This document shows, one piece after another, positions 61,114 to 64,000 of a DNA stretch of 64,000 nucleotides; positions within the stretch are counted from its first letter, which is position 1, and each line of letters begins with the position of its first letter. The DNA lies in contig JABVXV010000052.1 in assembly GCA_013365325.1 (NCBI GenBank), forward strand, positions 62,001 to 126,000, in the 5' to 3' direction. This stretch comes from Dipetalonema caudispina (taxonomy: Eukaryota; Nematoda; Chromadorea; Rhabditida; Onchocercidae). The translations under genes and the position numbers were made by a program. Under the pieces are notes generated by a model. It was not told the origin of the DNA. It saw nothing but the letters and a program-made list of their open reading frames with translations, and searched no databases.

Positions 61114-64000
61114 AAGTTTAAAAAATAATTCCATTTTTTGGATGAAATGGATGATAGCTAGCATGAAGTTTATACGTTGCATACTTAATATAGCTTTAAT
61201 CGAGATGCATAATATTGAAATATTACATAATCTTAAGTACTACCACTAATATCCTTTTTGGCTTTTGAAAACGATTAATTTCGGTGTTTTAGGCTCTACG
61301 GATTTCTTGAAAATTGCCTGAAAGAGTTTAATGAAATAGCAGTCAATATTTCTGGTTTTGGTTTAAATCAATAAAATGTAAATATGTATGAAAATTGTAT
61401 GCATTTGATGATAATACAACAATAAATTGAAATTTCAATAGATTGAGACTTCAGTAAACTTCTTATCGTCATCGAGAACAGGAAGGAATTTGTTATTTCA
61501 TGTCGTCTAATGTATAGATGAAAATATATACTGCTCATTTATCTGAAGTTTCAGCTATAACCTATAATGAACAGCTAATCGGTTTTAATTTTCGATATTT
61601 AAATAAATAAGTAAGACCGATCACTCTATTAGTGGAAAGTCATCCAATTTTTTTCATGCGAATTATGTGTGTCCTTCTTTTAACTTTTGCGCTTACTTGC
61701 TACATTACGTTTAAATGTAAATTAATTCCTCCCTGATCATTATCATATTCCAATAAATTCTTTTTTAATCGATTATTTTATCCAAGAATTTAGGGAATGC
61801 AGAAGTGTGCTTCAGTATGTATTTCATTAGAATTTCTGCAATAATTTCGAAATTTTTTGATTTTTGAGGGTAAGAAATACTTATTTTTTTCTTGCTTACT
61901 TGTCCTTTTGATGGTAAACAATTCAAGTTTTTTGAGAATAAGCATAAGTTATCTGCCAATTTCATTTGGCTGAATATGCACAGTAGTAAACATTTATGTT
62001 ACCTGATTCTTCTTTTTGATTTATAGATACTTTTCAAGGTTTTTTTGAAAAATTAATGAGCTATCGATAATAAATGGAAATCCAGGACACTTTCAGGAGC
62101 CTATCCCTTAGTATTATCATTCTTAAGCCTTTTCAAACTTGTTATCCAGCAATTCTGAAATTTTGCAAAACGAAGAGCATCCCTTCTTTAATATAAATGA
62201 TTTGATAGATAACTTCTAAAACTGCCAAATGTTGTACCTAGACAAATTTTCAGCATTTCAAAATTTCTTCTTGTAAGATTTTTTTTTTAAAGTGTATCAT
62301 TTCATCAGTTATGTTTATATTTGTGACTTAACTTGCTTGCAATAAAAGTAGATTATTGGTAATACTGGTAGATTATCAGTATTTTGTATTAGTACTAAAT
62401 GATATGTATGTTTATAATAATCCATATTTGTAAATTTAATCAAATTAGACTAAAATTCAACTTGGTGAGTGGAGTTGGTAGATTAAATTAAATGAAACAG
62501 ATCAAATCAAATCAAATTTGAGTGATTTTGATAGAATAAGCCAAAGCAATAGACTGACTGATTCGATTTCTTAAACCGTAAAGAGCATTTATTTTTAGGC
62601 TACATGAATGGAAAAACAGCCATCAGTAAGAAAGTAGGCGGATTGCTTTGAATTGTGCTATATTTTTCTGAAAAATCAGATCTAACTGATGTAATGTTAA
62701 ACAGCTGCTGATTTCTTGATTTACTACCTTTCACAACAGTTTTTGACCTTGATTCTGAGGCAGAAATCATCAGAAATCAATTAATGTAATTTAAATTCGT
62801 GCTTACTTACTTTGATCGTGAACAGTTGAGAAAACGACTGTGAATTAGTAATAACAATTAATGATAGTATCGTTGATGTTGTGGTGAATTGAATAGGATA
62901 ATACAAAGTTACTTTAAAAGAGCTGGAAAATATGGAAATTATACTGTTTTAATATTAATTATTTTTCTGTAATTAAACACTTCCTTATGACTTTTTTCGT
63001 TTTCTGATTATTGCAAATAATGTGAAAAAACAATCAAAGATTGTATATCAAATTAGGCTGATCAATTTTGATAGTTTTATTAGCTAAATTATAATCAAAA
63101 AAAAAATAATTTCTCTAACCTTTTATTCAGATCTATCATTTTTTTCTAATTTTTTTTTGGATTATCAATCTAAAGAGTTTCGTTTTTGAAAAATAGTAGT
63201 TTTATATAGATCAAATTTGAGAAAATTCAGTTTGTAAGAGGATTTATGATAAAAAATCATTGCTTTCCAGACATTTGCTACTTTGCTTTTTTTTTTCAAG
63301 TTCTTGATAGGTATCCCCAACAGTTGAAAGTGAATCAACAGTAAAAGATATCATGACATTCGATGAAGTTTAATGTCACTGATAAAACATTATCATTAAG
63401 AAACTTTCAGTCCCCATGAAACCTTGAGCAATAAAAGTGATCATCAATGATAAAAAATTTATCAAAAACACAAAATAAATATCACATTGAAGATCATCGA
63501 TGAAAATATCAATAATCTTTAACGTTATATTGATGGGATTTACTACCAAAGTAATACTTCACACCTATTTTAATCGTTGAATTTATCGAATTTAAGTTCT
63601 ACAATCGAAAGCTGAGAGAAATTATCGATCGACAACAATCAAACGAAAGTGAACTTGCACATTTTTGGAAAATCTTATATATTCGTGCTTTGCACAGCAT
63701 CGTTTAAGAAACATTTGCATCAAATGGCAAATTTGAGTTGTGGTGCGAGATGTCTTAAATTTTGCCTTTTCGTCTTTAATCTGATTTTTTTGGTAACTTT
63801 TTTGAATTTTAAACATTCGATTGCAATTTTAGTTTTCTAAATGCATTTGTAGCCCAAAATATACAATACTAAAATATGAAACAATTTTAAGTCAGTAACT
63901 ATTTGAGTTCTATATCAATAAGAAGATACCATTCTCAAAGTAAAGTAAAAGTATTTGCAGTTATGTGGTTTGGTATGTGTCGGTATTGGCACATGGTTGG
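61114..64000. other. AT-rich flank, nothing recognised
   Basis: This holds an AATAAA at 61370-61375, many short A and T runs, and weak ATCAAAT-type direct repeats near 62500. No coding-like frame with splice support, RNA gene or mobile element was seen. Confidence 0.4.

Noticed and set aside
1..64000. Search for tRNA, rRNA, CRISPR arrays and intact transposons
   Set aside because: No tRNA B-box-like GGTTCGAATCC, no rRNA core, no regularly spaced repeats and no intact transposase frame were seen by eye; this is not a substitute for tRNAscan or Infernal.

Overview
The window looks like nuclear DNA of a nematode, most likely a filarial or related spirurid worm. It is visibly AT-rich, introns follow the GTAAG/TTTCAG pattern, and intergenic DNA carries many homopolymer and simple-sequence tracts. 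The only protein family I recognise with confidence is filamin. The species call is inference; no rRNA, tRNA, CRISPR array or intact transposon was seen.

The right two thirds (21892-58228, + strand) is one very large gene for a fln-2-like filamin. I could rebuild 58 coding exons with consistent splice phase. The coding sum is 9024 nt, giving 3007 codons plus a stop. The protein has no actin-binding CH domains inside this window. It has 23 filamin (immunoglobulin-like) repeats: six, then a Ser/Tyr-rich disordered insert of about 640 residues (exons 15-22, including one 939-nt exon), two repeats, a Lys/Glu-rich coiled-coil hinge, and fifteen more repeats. It ends in a proline-rich tail with poly-Pro motifs. 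There is evidence for a GC-AG intron, an intron-retention stop, an internal start and a distant alternative C terminus through a 13-nt microexon.

The left third (1-21.8 kb) has no large gene. It holds several small multi-exon candidates that open-reading-frame scans miss because their exons are short. The best are a 126-residue + strand gene (848-1575), a 90-residue + strand gene (8981-12448) with a poly(A) signal, a 68-residue - strand gene (13212-14223), and a group of - strand exons (18419-21235) whose first exon lies head to head with the filamin start. None is recognised, and chaining short exons by eye can over-read, so these have moderate or low confidence.

The right end (58.2-64 kb) holds the filamin 3' UTR with a TG microsatellite, a broken - strand coding relic (58956-59400), the candidate alternative filamin 3' end (61023-61375), and otherwise AT-rich DNA without recognisable genes.
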